Shown: piece after piece, positions 7,472-16,744 of the stretch
Layout of the letters: the number at the start of each line of letters is the position of its first letter
Numbering within the stretch: the first letter of the stretch is position 1
Source: Phormidium sp. FACHB-1136
GTDB taxonomy: Bacteria > Cyanobacteriota > Cyanobacteriia > Phormidesmidales > Phormidesmidaceae
Assembly (NCBI RefSeq): GCF_014697375.1
Contig: NZ_JACJRS010000036.1
Coordinates: 1 to 53,905 of the forward strand
DNA: 53,905 bases
Reading direction: 5' to 3'
The notes under the pieces: generated by a model
The model's input: only the letters and a program-made list of their open reading frames with translations
What the model was told of the DNA's origin: nothing
Database searches by the model: none
Translations under genes and position numbers: made by a program

Positions 7472-9871
7472 TTGCCCACGGATCTGATTCCGGGAGGTAA
7501 ACCTATTTTCTTACCACGCGGCAATTTTCGTTTCTTCCACGGTAAAACATCCGGTCTAATCTCGCGATCACCGCAATTTCCCCACCGGACTGGGGGTGGG
7601 GTGGGTGGGCGCGGGGTACTCTGGTGGTGTGCGGTGCTGCTGGGCACGGTGGGTATACCTCTTTTGGCAGGGGTGCCCACTCCGGCGGCCATTGTCACCG
7701 TTGGGCTTGAGGCTATCCCCGATCAGCCCGAACTGTCCGCGTCGGAACAGGAACGTTTGTCTGCCCTGCAAGCGGTGCAGCGACCCCACATTCTCAGTAC
7801 CCTCAGCCCCGATGGCACCACGCTGCTGGTGGCCGTAGACTCACCCCTCAGCCCCGAACAACTCACCCTCTACTTCCTCGATCTGCCCACGGGCGACCTC
7901 ACGGAGGCAACGGATCTTCTGGATGTCGTGGTCAGCCCCGCTGGCCTCGTGCGCTGGGTGGATAACAATACCCTGCATTTTTTGCAACAGGGTGTGTTCG
8001 GCCCCTGGGAAATCGTTACCCTCAACCGCGTGACGGGGATCGTCTCGCGTACCCAGGTAGCTCCCTTGGGTGAGGAAGCGGGGGAAGTGTTGGGGATCTC
8101 CCCAGACTTTTCTAGGCTCGCCATCCGGGTCTACGACGGAGACGAAGACGTGGTGTTTCTGGTCTCCCTCAATACTCTCCAGCGACTAGAAGTGGCTCGC
8201 CTCCCTCAGGACTTCACTCTCCAGCCTCCCACTTGGTCCGCCAATGGGCAGTATATGGCCCTCGTCGCCACCGCCACCGATGCCCAGCAGTTGTATGACC
8301 GCAGCCCCAACAGCCCCAACTTTGCCAGTACGGTTGTGCAAGATGCCCTAGGCCGCACCCCTCCCCAAGACAATCCCTTCCGCCAGCACAACTGGGTGCG
8401 CCTGTTTGATCTGTCTCAGTCCGAACCCCTACAGGTAGAACTGCGGGCCGACCTAGATCAGGGGGATAACCATGGGGATAACCATGGGGATAGCTTTGCT
8501 GACGCCTACTTTAGCCCCGACGGTCGCCGCCTATTGGTGAAACGCCACCGCCCCGCCCACCTAGCCGGACGGCCCCACCCCACCTACCTCTTCCCCGACT
8601 CCGCCTACTACCAGGTCTACGACCGTGATGGCACCCTCCTCCATACGATTGATGAGCCCGCCCTCCAAGGCCCCTATGAATCTCAGGGGTGGTTTTTAGG
8701 CCAAGATCAACTGCTGTTTTGGGCCTCCGCTGGTCATCAGCGTCCACTCTGGGTGTATGACCTCGGCACCGATTCCACTGCCGATTCCAGCCCCGACCTT
8801 AGTCCTGATTCCAGGGCCGATTCCAGGGCCGAACTCAGTACCGAACTGAACCCTGCCCTCCGTCCCCAACCCCGCCAGTCTCGCCTGCGTCCCCTGCCCT
8901 TGCCCCCTGGCTCCGTCGATCCTGCGGCCTTAGCCCTCAGCCCCAGCGGCGACACGATTATTTACGGCTTTTCCTCCGTCACCCAACTACCCGAACTCTT
9001 TCGCTGGCGATCCAACGACCCGTCTCCATCGGCACCCCTCACCCAGGTCAATGCTGATCTGCAAAGCGTGAACCGGGTGCAGTATCAGCCCGTGCAGTTT
9101 GCCACCCAAAACGGCCCCCGCCAGGGCTTTTTGGTGCAGCCGGAGGGGCAAGCCTTCCCGCCCCAGGGGGTGCCCCTCGTGTTTTGGCAGGAGGGCGGGC
9201 CAGGGTTCTCCATGGCCAATGAGTTTGCTGCGGAGGTGGAAATTCCCCTCAACCTGCTGCCTAACTTTGGCATTGCTGTCCTGGTGGTGCCGCTCACCGG
9301 ACGGGAAGGGTTTGGCTCAGCCTTCTATCGGGGGCAAGCGGATCACCAAAACTTCGGCCACATCGACCTTGTGGAGGGCAGGGACATCATTCAACAGGTG
9401 GTGCAGATGGGCTGGGCGCGGGCCAACCAAATCGGCGTGAGTGGCTGTTCCTATGGTGGCTACTTTGCGGCCCAAAGCCTGCGCCAGTTTCCCGGTCTGT
9501 TTGCGGCGGCGAACCCCCAGTGTTCTCTGCTAGATACCCTCACCGAATGGCAATTGGGCTATTCGGCCCTGCTCTCCTACCTAGTGGGCCAATCCCCCAT
9601 GGAAGACCCCGCAGCCTACATCGCGAACTCTCCCCTCTATGGAGCCACGGCCATCACCACCCCCACCCTGATGTTCCACGGCACGGAGGATTTTCTTCAA
9701 ATCGATGTAGCCCGCAACTTCCACGACATGCTGGATGCTGCCGGAGCCCCCGTCACCCTCTACCAGTTTGAAGGCATGGGCCACGGCATCAGCGATCCCC
9801 ACTTCCAAAATCTCGCGGCTCAGATCCAAATCCAATTCTTCCGCCAATATCTCACCCCCAACTCATACTAA
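7472..9871 (+). CDS. S9-family prolyl oligopeptidase-like serine peptidase, exported or membrane-anchored
   Basis: A protein of about 799 residues from the TTG at 7472; the true start is uncertain. A hydrophobic stretch near residues 50-75 (WWCAVLLGTVGIPLLAGV) looks like a signal peptide or anchor, so a later start is possible. The middle is a beta-propeller-like region. The C-terminal ~270 residues are an alpha/beta hydrolase with nucleophile Ser in GCSYGGYFA, Asp in FHGTEDFLQ and His in GMGHGIS, the catalytic triad of S9 peptidases. Two short low-complexity inserts (NHGDNHGD and a Ser/Asp/Ala-rich stretch) reflect tandem DNA repeats. Function: cleavage of peptides, probably outside the cytoplasm. 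Confidence 0.85.
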   Translation: MPTDLIPGGKPIFLPRGNFRFFHGKTSGLISRSPQFPHRTGGGVGGRGVLWWCAVLLGTVGIPLLAGVPTPAAIVTVGLEAIPDQPELSASEQERLSALQAVQRPHILSTLSPDGTTLLVAVDSPLSPEQLTLYFLDLPTGDLTEATDLLDVVVSPAGLVRWVDNNTLHFLQQGVFGPWEIVTLNRVTGIVSRTQVAPLGEEAGEVLGISPDFSRLAIRVYDGDEDVVFLVSLNTLQRLEVARLPQDFTLQPPTWSANGQYMALVATATDAQQLYDRSPNSPNFASTVVQDALGRTPPQDNPFRQHNWVRLFDLSQSEPLQVELRADLDQGDNHGDNHGDSFADAYFSPDGRRLLVKRHRPAHLAGRPHPTYLFPDSAYYQVYDRDGTLLHTIDEPALQGPYESQGWFLGQDQLLFWASAGHQRPLWVYDLGTDSTADSSPDLSPDSRADSRAELSTELNPALRPQPRQSRLRPLPLPPGSVDPAALALSPSGDTIIYGFSSVTQLPELFRWRSNDPSPSAPLTQVNADLQSVNRVQYQPVQFATQNGPRQGFLVQPEGQAFPPQGVPLVFWQEGGPGFSMANEFAAEVEIPLNLLPNFGIAVLVVPLTGREGFGSAFYRGQADHQNFGHIDLVEGRDIIQQVVQMGWARANQIGVSGCSYGGYFAAQSLRQFPGLFAAANPQCSLLDTLTEWQLGYSALLSYLVGQSPMEDPAAYIANSPLYGATAITTPTLMFHGTEDFLQIDVARNFHDMLDAAGAPVTLYQFEGMGHGISDPHFQNLAAQIQIQFFRQYLTPNSY

Positions 9872-9899
9872 ATCTGGCTCCTTTGCCCCCGGTATCAGC

Positions 9900-9918
9900 G
9901 GGCGAGGAGACCTCGCCC
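9900..9918 (+). terminator. Hairpin downstream of the S9 peptidase
   Basis: GGGCGAGG-AGA-CCTCGCCC forms an 8-bp GC-rich stem about 28 nt after the stop. No T-run follows, so termination is only possible. It may also be one of the short palindromic repeats common in cyanobacterial spacers. Confidence 0.45.
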
Positions 9919-10028
9919 CTACGGTTTACTGGGCTGGAGATCGGGGTTATCCAATTCGGATTGGGCATAAAGCCGAAATAACACCTCTACAAACGTCTTG
10001 ATTGCGGTGGATACTGCGGTGGATTGGG

Positions 10029-10697
10029 CTAAGCCCGTTTCGAGACAGCGGCAGAATCCTCGATGTACCAGCGCCAGGGTAACTCCGTGCCCTGGGTGAG
10101 GCCGATGCGGGTGGTTTGGATGCGGTTGGGGGAAGGAGCAACCCGTTGCCGCCACTGGGTGGTGGGCGGAGCTAGCCATAGGCCGCTTGTGGGAATCAAG
10201 GGCTGTTCCGTAAGGCGACGGTCGATGTCGAGCAGTTGACAGGTTTTGCCGGGGCCAGCCCCCCATCGGCTGGGTTTCTCTGGTCGCCTTCCCCGGTTTT
10301 TTGCTTGACGATCCTGGGCCAACCAGGGGGGAACCGTCTCCAGTTCCACCGCCCGAACTAGCACAGCACTGGGCACCCGAGTTTGGTCTGTCACCACGTT
10401 AAAACAGTGGTAAATGCCGTAGATCAAGTACACGTAGCTATAGCCCGCTGGGCCAAACATCACCCGGTTGCGGGGTGTTTGGCGGCGGTAGGCATGGCAG
10501 GCCGGATCGCCCTCCGTGTAGGCTTCGGTTTCCACAATCACCGCCTCCAGTTGGCGGCCATCGGGCCATTGCCGCACCAGCCGACAACCCAACAAATCCG
10601 GGGCCACCTCCACCGCTGGACGACTCAGCCAATCGGGAGAAATCCATCCGTCGGCGCACTTCTCGGTGGACATCGGGGTGACTAGCTCTGGAACCAT
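10029..10697 (-). CDS. DNA-3-methyladenine glycosylase (AAG/MPG family)
   Basis: A 222-residue protein of the AAG/MPG family, which removes alkylated purines such as 3-methyladenine and hypoxanthine in base-excision repair. Recognisable segments are DLLGCRLVR, VETEAYTEGDPACHAYR (with the catalytic Glu of the ETEAY motif), GPAGYSYVYLIYGIYHCFN and AVLVRAVEL. The length fits the family. The ATG at 10697 overlaps the end of the DUF4912 gene by 16 nt, with AGGA just upstream. An ATG at 10673, after that stop, is the alternative start. Same strand and overlap suggest co-transcription with the DUF4912 gene. Confidence 0.92.
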   Translation of the reverse strand: MVPELVTPMSTEKCADGWISPDWLSRPAVEVAPDLLGCRLVRQWPDGRQLEAVIVETEAYTEGDPACHAYRRQTPRNRVMFGPAGYSYVYLIYGIYHCFNVVTDQTRVPSAVLVRAVELETVPPWLAQDRQAKNRGRRPEKPSRWGAGPGKTCQLLDIDRRLTEQPLIPTSGLWLAPPTTQWRQRVAPSPNRIQTTRIGLTQGTELPWRWYIEDSAAVSKRA

Positions 10698-12868
10698 TCG
10701 TCCTGGGCTTCTTCCTTGGTGTTGGTGCGGCGGTCGGGGGTTTGACGATCAAAGGTCATGTGAATCGACCGATTTTGTTCGCCATCTGCCGCCACGGCCA
10801 TGATGGGGTAGTCGATGTTGCCATCGGGGAAACTGGTGTGGACTCGGAAGGTGCCTTCGGGGCTAAGCGGAATGGGCTGTCCGGCCATGGTGACGGTGGC
10901 ATCGGGTTCGGTGGATCCGTAGACGATCAGTTCGGCATCGGCCACCAGCCAGAATTTGCGCGGGCGGGCCGGGGGCATGGAGGCCGAGAAGCCCACCCCA
11001 GACATCGTTAAGCCCGAAATGCCGGACATCGTCAACCCGGACATATTCAATCCAGATACATTCATGCCGGACAGGCCAACGCCGGACATACCAATGCCGG
11101 ACATACCAATGCCGGACAGGCCAACGCCAGACAGGCCAACGCCGGACATCGTCACACCCATGCCCACCCCAGACATCGAGGAAATTCCCGACATCGTAGG
11201 CACCAGGCTCCCTGGCCCCGGCATCCCGTGGAGCAATCCGGCCCCGGAGGCTCCCCAGGAATAGGAGCTTTCTGCGGACTGATAGGGGGCGATGGATCCA
11301 GTGACATGCTGGACAGATCCGGCGACGTGCTGAATAGACCCCGCTACCTGCTGCGCCGAACCCGGTACGTGGGGCACCGATCCGGGAATGTGCTGCATGG
11401 AACCATAGAGTGAGCCATCGACGCGATCCGCCTCGCCCGCTTGGGAAATAGCGTACATTTGCTCGTGCAAGCTGCGTGATTTCTGGTTGGCATCGACCAG
11501 GGTCATCAGGGTTTTGCCCCGCAGTTCTTCCTCCCAGGCAACGGTTTTGAAGTGGTCTTCGCTCCAGTCTGAGGGGTAGATGGGGGGAATGCGGATGGTG
11601 TTGGATCGGGCCAGCAACAACCAGCGGCCATCGTGGGCGATGTAACCGATTTCGGCCTGATAATCGCGATCACTGACGGGAATTTGCAGATACCAATCCC
11701 GTGCCAGTTCGTCGCAGTCGCACTGTTGCATCCCGTGGGGGGCTTGGTAGTTGCGGTCAATATCGGTAACATCGTAGAGCCGCAGGGCCAGCCGTTCGCC
11801 CCCTTGGCGGCGCAGGTCTTCCTTGTGGGTGTGGGGCACATCCCAATAGACATAGGCCCACTGAGGATCGCGGGGCATCAGCACAATCCGGCTTTCCCCA
11901 TAGCCATCGGGCAGGGGTGGCAGGCCATCGTCAATGGTGGATAGGTCGATGCTGCCATCGGTGGGTTGCCCCACCACATCAAACTTTCTGGCCTCAATAT
12001 CGGTCTGATCTTCGGTACTGGCCATCGCTGCCGCTGCGCCCGCCGCCAGCCCCGCCGCGCCCGCCACCAGGCCAGTCATCCCCGTGGCCACCGCCATCAC
12101 CGGAACCGCACTAGGCTGAGGAATGGGAGTTTCCTCAACGGAAGGGGCCGTCGGCGTTTCAGGGGTTTCAACCGTGGGTGAGAGCGAACTATCCTCGGCA
12201 ACCGCAGGTTCGGGAATCTCAGCGACGACAGGTTCAGGAATCTCAGCCGCGACAGGTTCAGGAATCTCAGGGACGACAGGTTCAGGGATTTCCGCCGCGA
12301 CGGGTTCAGGAATCTCAGGGACGACAGGTTCAGACGTTTCAGCCACGACGGGGGCTGGATCAAGCCAGGGATCGGCTTCTAGGGGGGCGGCGGTGGCATC
12401 TGGAAGGGTAGATTCTTGGGGGGCCGCTGTGGTGGTTAATGCTGGTGTGGTTGGGGGAGTTTCCGTTACCGCTGTGGTCGCATCAACTGGGGGCGGCGGG
12501 GCGGCGGCGGTCTCCCTCGAAACAGGCGGCGCATCCGATGGGGCGTCCTCTTGACGGCCCAAGGCCCAGGCCAGGACTCCGACCAATCCAGCGGCGATGG
12601 GCAATAGCCACCACCAGGCAAATCCTCCCTGGGGTTGGGCGGCGGGAGCACTGGGGGATTCGGTGGCTTGGGCCAGGATCAACGCCTCGGTACCTTGAGG
12701 TGGAATACCTTGAGGTGGAATAGCCGATGGCGCGTTGTCGGGCACCGGAACCGTCGTTGAGGTTTGGGCCACTAGGGGGGGCAACGGCAAGGCTAGAGCC
12801 TTAGAGCCTGCTTGCGCCGTGCTGAGGAGCAGCAGCGCCGCAACGAGGGTTCTGGAGGAATACGGCAT
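10682..12868 (-). CDS. DUF4912-domain protein with signal peptide and repeat tracts
   Basis: About 728 residues from the ATG at 12868; this start is preferred because MPYSSRTLVAALLLLSTAQA is a good signal peptide, while the longer frame adds 20 unconvincing residues. A second hydrophobic helix follows (WWWLLPIAAGLVGVLAWALG). Next comes an acidic Pro-rich tract of repeated EIPEPV units. The DUF4912 domain follows (SRIVLMPRDPQWAYVYWDVP), then a GS(V/I)QHV repeat and a long MSGVGLSG-type repeat. The C-terminal module is carbohydrate- or Ig-like (FWLVADAELIVYGSTEPDAT). It is probably an envelope-associated structural or regulatory protein. No function is established for DUF4912 that I can rely on. 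Confidence 0.85.
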   Translation of the reverse strand: MPYSSRTLVAALLLLSTAQAGSKALALPLPPLVAQTSTTVPVPDNAPSAIPPQGIPPQGTEALILAQATESPSAPAAQPQGGFAWWWLLPIAAGLVGVLAWALGRQEDAPSDAPPVSRETAAAPPPPVDATTAVTETPPTTPALTTTAAPQESTLPDATAAPLEADPWLDPAPVVAETSEPVVPEIPEPVAAEIPEPVVPEIPEPVAAEIPEPVVAEIPEPAVAEDSSLSPTVETPETPTAPSVEETPIPQPSAVPVMAVATGMTGLVAGAAGLAAGAAAAMASTEDQTDIEARKFDVVGQPTDGSIDLSTIDDGLPPLPDGYGESRIVLMPRDPQWAYVYWDVPHTHKEDLRRQGGERLALRLYDVTDIDRNYQAPHGMQQCDCDELARDWYLQIPVSDRDYQAEIGYIAHDGRWLLLARSNTIRIPPIYPSDWSEDHFKTVAWEEELRGKTLMTLVDANQKSRSLHEQMYAISQAGEADRVDGSLYGSMQHIPGSVPHVPGSAQQVAGSIQHVAGSVQHVTGSIAPYQSAESSYSWGASGAGLLHGMPGPGSLVPTMSGISSMSGVGMGVTMSGVGLSGVGLSGIGMSGIGMSGVGLSGMNVSGLNMSGLTMSGISGLTMSGVGFSASMPPARPRKFWLVADAELIVYGSTEPDATVTMAGQPIPLSPEGTFRVHTSFPDGNIDYPIMAVAADGEQNRSIHMTFDRQTPDRRTNTKEEAQDEWFQS
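10990..11175 (-). repeat. In-gene short tandem repeat encoding (M/L)SG(V/I/L)(G/N/T) units
   Basis: A 15-nt period with core CCGGACAT or CCGGACAGGCCAACG is repeated about a dozen times. It encodes pentads such as MSGVG, LSGVG and MSGIG in the DUF4912 protein. Copies differ slightly, so copy number could change by slippage or recombination while keeping the frame. Confidence 0.85.
12190..12345 (-). repeat. In-gene tandem repeat encoding EIPEPV units
   Basis: Near-identical 24-nt blocks (core GACAGGTTCAGGAATCTCAG) repeat about six times and encode EIPEPVVP/EIPEPVAA in the DUF4912 protein. The result is an acidic, extended Pro-rich spacer between the membrane helix and the DUF4912 domain. Confidence 0.85.
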
Positions 12869-13190
12869 CGTGACGAGGGGATCAGAGTACTCTAACTGCG
12901 AAGGTGATGTCAGACTGAGCCTGTCCAACCGGGCGGATGCCGCCGAGGGTGAACCAGGTTAGGCGATCTTGATTCGGGAGAAGTCTCCCCTCAAGTCGTC
13001 GAGTTTTAGGCTCAGACCCAAGAATTACGCACAACTATCGCAGTATTCGCCAGGGGAGTCAATGGGAATTGGCGACCTGGGCGAGCAAGGCCAAAAATTG
13101 GCCAAAACCAGAGGATTTGTCCCACCGACTGGGGCCACACCACCCACAACCATCGTCTGGATTGGGAATTCATTGGGGATTGATTGGGGA
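12869..13190. other. Spacer upstream of the DUF4912 gene
   Basis: About 320 bp between the DUF4912 gene start and the small gene ending at 13212. It should contain the DUF4912 promoter (minus strand). I see no RNA gene or clear operator; near its right end it becomes rich in the short direct repeat TGGGGAT(T). Confidence 0.4.
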
Positions 13191-13224
13191 TCGATTAGGA
13201 ATCTAAATCGATTAGGAATCTAAA
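13191..13224. repeat. Exact 17-bp tandem duplication
   Basis: TCGATTAGGAATCTAAA occurs twice head to tail (13191-13207 and 13208-13224). The copy nearer the gene encodes the last residues (L-D-S) and the stop of the small minus-strand gene. Confidence 0.9.
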
Positions 13225-13511
13225 TAGAGTTCGGCCCGCCAAACCCGTTCCTGAAGCTGCCGAAACAGGGCACACTTGGCCGTACTGAACCCCTCCCCCG
13301 CCACCAAGGCCGACAAAATGGCCTCTTCGTCCCGACGGGCCAAACGACCATCCGCCGTCAGATGCTCGATTAGGTGCTGGAAGTCCGAAAGTTCCTGCTG
13401 ACGGGCGTCATTGCCACCAAGGCGTTTGGAGCTATCCCCCTGAACACGGGAGGACGCATACCCCTGAACCCGATTCCTAGAAGACACCGGGGTTTCTCTG
13501 ACCATGACCAT
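13212..13511 (-). CDS. Small hypothetical protein
   Basis: A 99-residue soluble, charged protein that I do not recognise. The first ~35 residues are polar and rich in Arg, Ser and Gln. The rest is helical (ELSDFQHLIEHLTADGRLAR, DEEAILSALVAGEGFSTAKC). The start is well supported by a perfect AGGAGG seven nt upstream of the ATG at 13511. The only Cys is at KCALF. It lies between fumC and the DUF4912 gene on the same strand. It may be a cyanobacteria-specific regulator or adaptor; this is speculation. Confidence 0.65.
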   Translation of the reverse strand: MVMVRETPVSSRNRVQGYASSRVQGDSSKRLGGNDARQQELSDFQHLIEHLTADGRLARRDEEAILSALVAGEGFSTAKCALFRQLQERVWRAELYLDS

Positions 13512-13668
13512 GGCAACCTCCTAATGAGGCGAGGTTTACTAAAATGCCACTCACCATTGAAAGCCAAAGCGATCCGCACCGATGTTCACCGGGGCACAAC
13601 CTCCAAAAGGTTTAAGGATTGCTTGGGGTTGAGGAAGGGGGCGGCTAGAAATCGGGCGGCTGGGAGGG

Positions 13669-15066
13669 CTAGGGTTGGGTCATGCGGCGAGGATGGATGG
13701 CCCGGTCAAAGTCCTCGGCGCTGATGTAGCCCAAGGACAGGGCAGCGTCCTTGAGGGTGAGGTCGTGCTCGAAGGCGTGGTGGGCAATTTGGGAGGCTTT
13801 GTCGTAGCCAATCACCGGACTGAGGGCCGTCACCAGCATCAGGGAATTTTGCACGTACTGGTTGATTTTTTTGCGGTTGGGGGTCATGCCTTCCACCAAA
13901 AATTCGGTGAAGTTGTGGCTACTGTCGGTCATCAGCCGCGCCGATTGCAGGATATTGAAAACCATCAGCGGCTTGTAGACGTTCATTTCTAGGTAGCCGC
14001 TGGCTCCGGCAAAGGCCACGGCGGCATCGTAGCCCATCACCTGCACCGCCACCATGGCCAGGGCTTCGCACTGGGTGGGGTTCACCTTCCCTGGCATGAT
14101 GGAGGAACCGGGTTCGTTTTCGGGCAGGTGCAACTCGGCAAAGCCCGCCCTGGGGCCGCAGCTCAGCAGGCGAATGTCGTTGGCAATTTTGTAGAGCGAC
14201 ACCGCCAGGGTTTTCAGCACACCGCTGGTCATCACCAGGGCGTCGTGGGCACCCATCACCGTGAACTTGTTGGGGGCAGTGACGAAGGGCAACCCCGTAA
14301 ATTTGGCGATGTATTGGGCAGCGGTTTTGGCAAAACCCGCCCCGGCGTTCAGCCCCGTCCCCACGGCAGTCCCCCCCAGGGCCAGGGGATAGAGTTCTGG
14401 CAACACCGTTTCCAGGCGAGCGAGATTGTCGTCCAGCATCCCCACATAGCCGGAAAATTCCTGCCCCAGGGTGAGGGGAACGGCGTCTTGCATGTGGGTG
14501 CGGCCAATTTTGACGATATCGGCCCAGGCGTTGGCCTTTTCGTGCAGGGCGTGGCGCAGACGGTTGATGCTGGGAATCAGCGAATGGTGCAGGGCTTGGG
14601 CCGCTGCAATGTGCATCGCCGCCGGAAACACATCGTTGGAAGACTGGGACATATTCACATGGTCGTTGGGGTGAATCGGGGTTTTGCTGCCCAGTTCGCC
14701 TCCGGCCCGCTCGATAGCCCAATTGGAAATCACCTCGTTCACGTTCATGTTGCACTGGGTGCCGCTGCCCGTCATCCACACCCGCAGCGGGAAGTGATCG
14801 TTGAGTTGTCCCGATAGGATTTCATCCGCCGCCTGGGCAATCATCTGGGCCTTGTCGCGGGGAAGTTTGCCCAAATCCGCGTTGGCCAGGGCCGAAGCTT
14901 TTTTAATCGTCGCAATGGCATGAACCACCGCCAGGGGCATCTGGTCTTGGCCAATGGAAAAATAACGAATCGACCGCTGGGTTTGCGCCCCCCAGTAGCG
15001 ATCACTGGGTACGGCAATGGCCCCCATGCTGTCGGTTTCTTGGCGGGTGGCGGGCTGTTCCGGCAT
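13669..15066 (-). CDS. fumC: Fumarate hydratase, class II
   Basis: A 465-residue enzyme from the ATG at 15066, chosen because AAGGAG lies 8 nt upstream and the N-terminus ([19 protein letters not shown]) then matches class II fumarases. It interconverts fumarate and malate in the partial TCA cycle. The superfamily signature [16 protein letters not shown] is present, as are [29 protein letters not shown] and [17 protein letters not shown]. The length is as expected for an iron-independent homotetramer. A frame extending 26 codons upstream is open but lacks a ribosome site. Confidence 0.96.
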   Translation of the reverse strand: MPEQPATRQETDSMGAIAVPSDRYWGAQTQRSIRYFSIGQDQMPLAVVHAIATIKKASALANADLGKLPRDKAQMIAQAADEILSGQLNDHFPLRVWMTGSGTQCNMNVNEVISNWAIERAGGELGSKTPIHPNDHVNMSQSSNDVFPAAMHIAAAQALHHSLIPSINRLRHALHEKANAWADIVKIGRTHMQDAVPLTLGQEFSGYVGMLDDNLARLETVLPELYPLALGGTAVGTGLNAGAGFAKTAAQYIAKFTGLPFVTAPNKFTVMGAHDALVMTSGVLKTLAVSLYKIANDIRLLSCGPRAGFAELHLPENEPGSSIMPGKVNPTQCEALAMVAVQVMGYDAAVAFAGASGYLEMNVYKPLMVFNILQSARLMTDSSHNFTEFLVEGMTPNRKKINQYVQNSLMLVTALSPVIGYDKASQIAHHAFEHDLTLKDAALSLGYISAEDFDRAIHPRRMTQP

Positions 15067-15190
15067 GGGGTGTCTCCTTGATGGTCTTGGGGCGAGATAG
15101 GATAGGTCGATATCCACCATAGGACAACGCCCCGAAAACACCAATGGGCTTCCGGGGCGCTATGACCGTTTAGGAAAACGTAACCCAGGG

Positions 15191-15805
15191 TTAGCGGTCG
15201 GCAGGACGCTGCTTTTTGCTAACGCCAACGGCGGTGAGGCCAACCAATACCAGGGCGGCGGCAGCAGCAGGTTCAGGTACCTGGGTAGGCGGCGGGGTGC
15301 TCGGACGGCCCACAAACAGAGAGGCGTGGGATAAATCCTTCTGGTCGAAGGTGGCCCAGGCTCCACCGGAGGTGGGGAGGCTGCCATCAAAGTAGTAAGA
15401 GGTGTAGCGGTTCCCGGCCTTAAGGCTAATCACAAAGGGACGATCCACCGTATCGCTAACCGCCCAGGTGCCACGACCTTTGCCATTCTGTACCCAGCTA
15501 AAGCCATAGTCGTTGGGGCCAGAGCTGGTACGCCCCCCTTCAAACTTGCCGTCAAACACCCAGCCCTCCCCTAGGGTTTCGTTCAAAAAGCTGGTTAGGG
15601 GAGCACTAATGCTGCTGGTCACATCGTTGCCCCGCACCGGATCCAAGCAGGTGCTATAGCTGAGGGAAGATCCCCCTGCCAGGGGGTTGCTCGTTACCGC
15701 GCCCGATGCACAGGATAGACTTGCCGCTGCTTGGGCTTGGGGAGCCATTACAAGGGCCATCACAGACAGAGCCAGGGTAGAACCAATTAGAGTCGTGGGT
15801 TTCAT
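15191..15805 (-). CDS. PEP-CTERM sorting-domain protein (A)
   Basis: A 204-residue exported protein from the ATG at 15805 (MKPTTLIGSTLALSVMALVM, a clean signal peptide ending AQA). The C-terminus has the VPEP motif, a hydrophobic helix (AAAAALVLVGLTAVGV) and a basic tail (SKKQR), the signal for exosortase/EpsH-type processing. The body shares GNDV, ISLKAGN, YYFDGSL and LSHASLFVG with the divergent gene at 16745, so the two are distant paralogues. It is probably a surface or exopolysaccharide-associated protein. No exosortase gene is in the window. Confidence 0.88.
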   Translation of the reverse strand: MKPTTLIGSTLALSVMALVMAPQAQAAASLSCASGAVTSNPLAGGSSLSYSTCLDPVRGNDVTSSISAPLTSFLNETLGEGWVFDGKFEGGRTSSGPNDYGFSWVQNGKGRGTWAVSDTVDRPFVISLKAGNRYTSYYFDGSLPTSGGAWATFDQKDLSHASLFVGRPSTPPPTQVPEPAAAAALVLVGLTAVGVSKKQRPADR

Positions 15806-16744
15806 TGAGCGATGATTCTCCGGTGAGGATAGGGACGATCTCAAGCCATCGACGGAGCGGGGATCTCCTCTCCGTGGCACAGTCTAGGAACCGCCGATGT
15901 TCGGTGTTCTTTTTTACTTAAACATCCCTATCTACGTATGACCTGCGTTGAAATACGGCTTCTCCGTTGAATCCTCGAATCGGCGTCTGAGTAGTTTCCG
16001 GGAAGGTGGGCTATCAACCCTCAGTAAACCTAGAGATCTCGGACGAGGCACGACTCCAAAATCTCCCTACACCTCGTTTTAGAGTTTAGGGTTGTGCCGA
16101 GGCAATCACCTTTCTCAAAATCCATAGCTGAGCAAGCTGGGCAAGCTATCCGTGATGATCACGAATCCAAACTCGAATCAGTCCTATCAACTTGCGAAAT
16201 TCCCCTGATCAATCAGCTAGGATCCGTTTATCTTTTCTTCATCCAAGCCTTAATCTTTGTTGGTTCAAGGCCATTCTCAATGCCTTAGCCCAGTCGAAGT
16301 CATTTCAGCTTGGTGGTTAACGCAGGGGCGAATCTGGCTTTGTCCGCTGAAACGAGTTCTGGCCTTAGTCAAGGGAGATCACATCCCTGTAGATCGGCAT
16401 TTTGGCACCATTATCGGATCGATAGAATCCTCTGAATAGAGGAAATTACGCCGTTGAAATCTGGCACAGAGACCACGAAGATCTTCAGATCGCAACAATT
16501 TAGTTACACCGTAAACTTGCATCCCTCAGTCCCAGTCACTCCCGTAAAGTATTGATGAAGACAAGGACTACCTAGACAATCACCCTGAAAGGAAGTGATA
16601 CCTTACTTAAGTAGGATAACTGCGTACTTATACGCATATTCTTCGTCCTAGGCCCATATGCTGCTCTACAGGCAAGCCTAGGCCCAGTTGCATCTCACCT
16701 AACATGCCTCTTCATTCCGTTCACCTACGGAGATAATACAACCT
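15806..16744. other. Long spacer between two divergent PEP-CTERM genes
   Basis: 939 bp with no convincing gene. The short plus-strand frames near 16094-16439 have no ribosome site or family features. Both flanking genes must have promoters here. The only clear structure is the pair of palindromes near 16601-16636. The spacer is unusually long for this gene-dense window and may hold a small RNA that I cannot identify. Confidence 0.5.
16601..16636 (+). promoter_or_regulatory. Two palindromes upstream of PEP-CTERM gene B
   Basis: CCTTACTTAAGTAGG (16601-16615) is nearly self-complementary. TGCGTA-CTTA-TACGCA (16621-16636) is a perfect inverted repeat with 6-bp arms. They lie 110-145 nt before the ATG at 16745 and look like transcription-factor operators. 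No regulator can be named. Confidence 0.4.

Noticed and set aside
10990-12345. Non-coding satellite arrays
   Set aside because: Both arrays stay in frame within the DUF4912 gene and encode regular peptide repeats.
16094-16439. Two short plus-strand frames in the spacer between the PEP-CTERM genes
   Set aside because: They overlap each other, have no ribosome site and no recognisable features.
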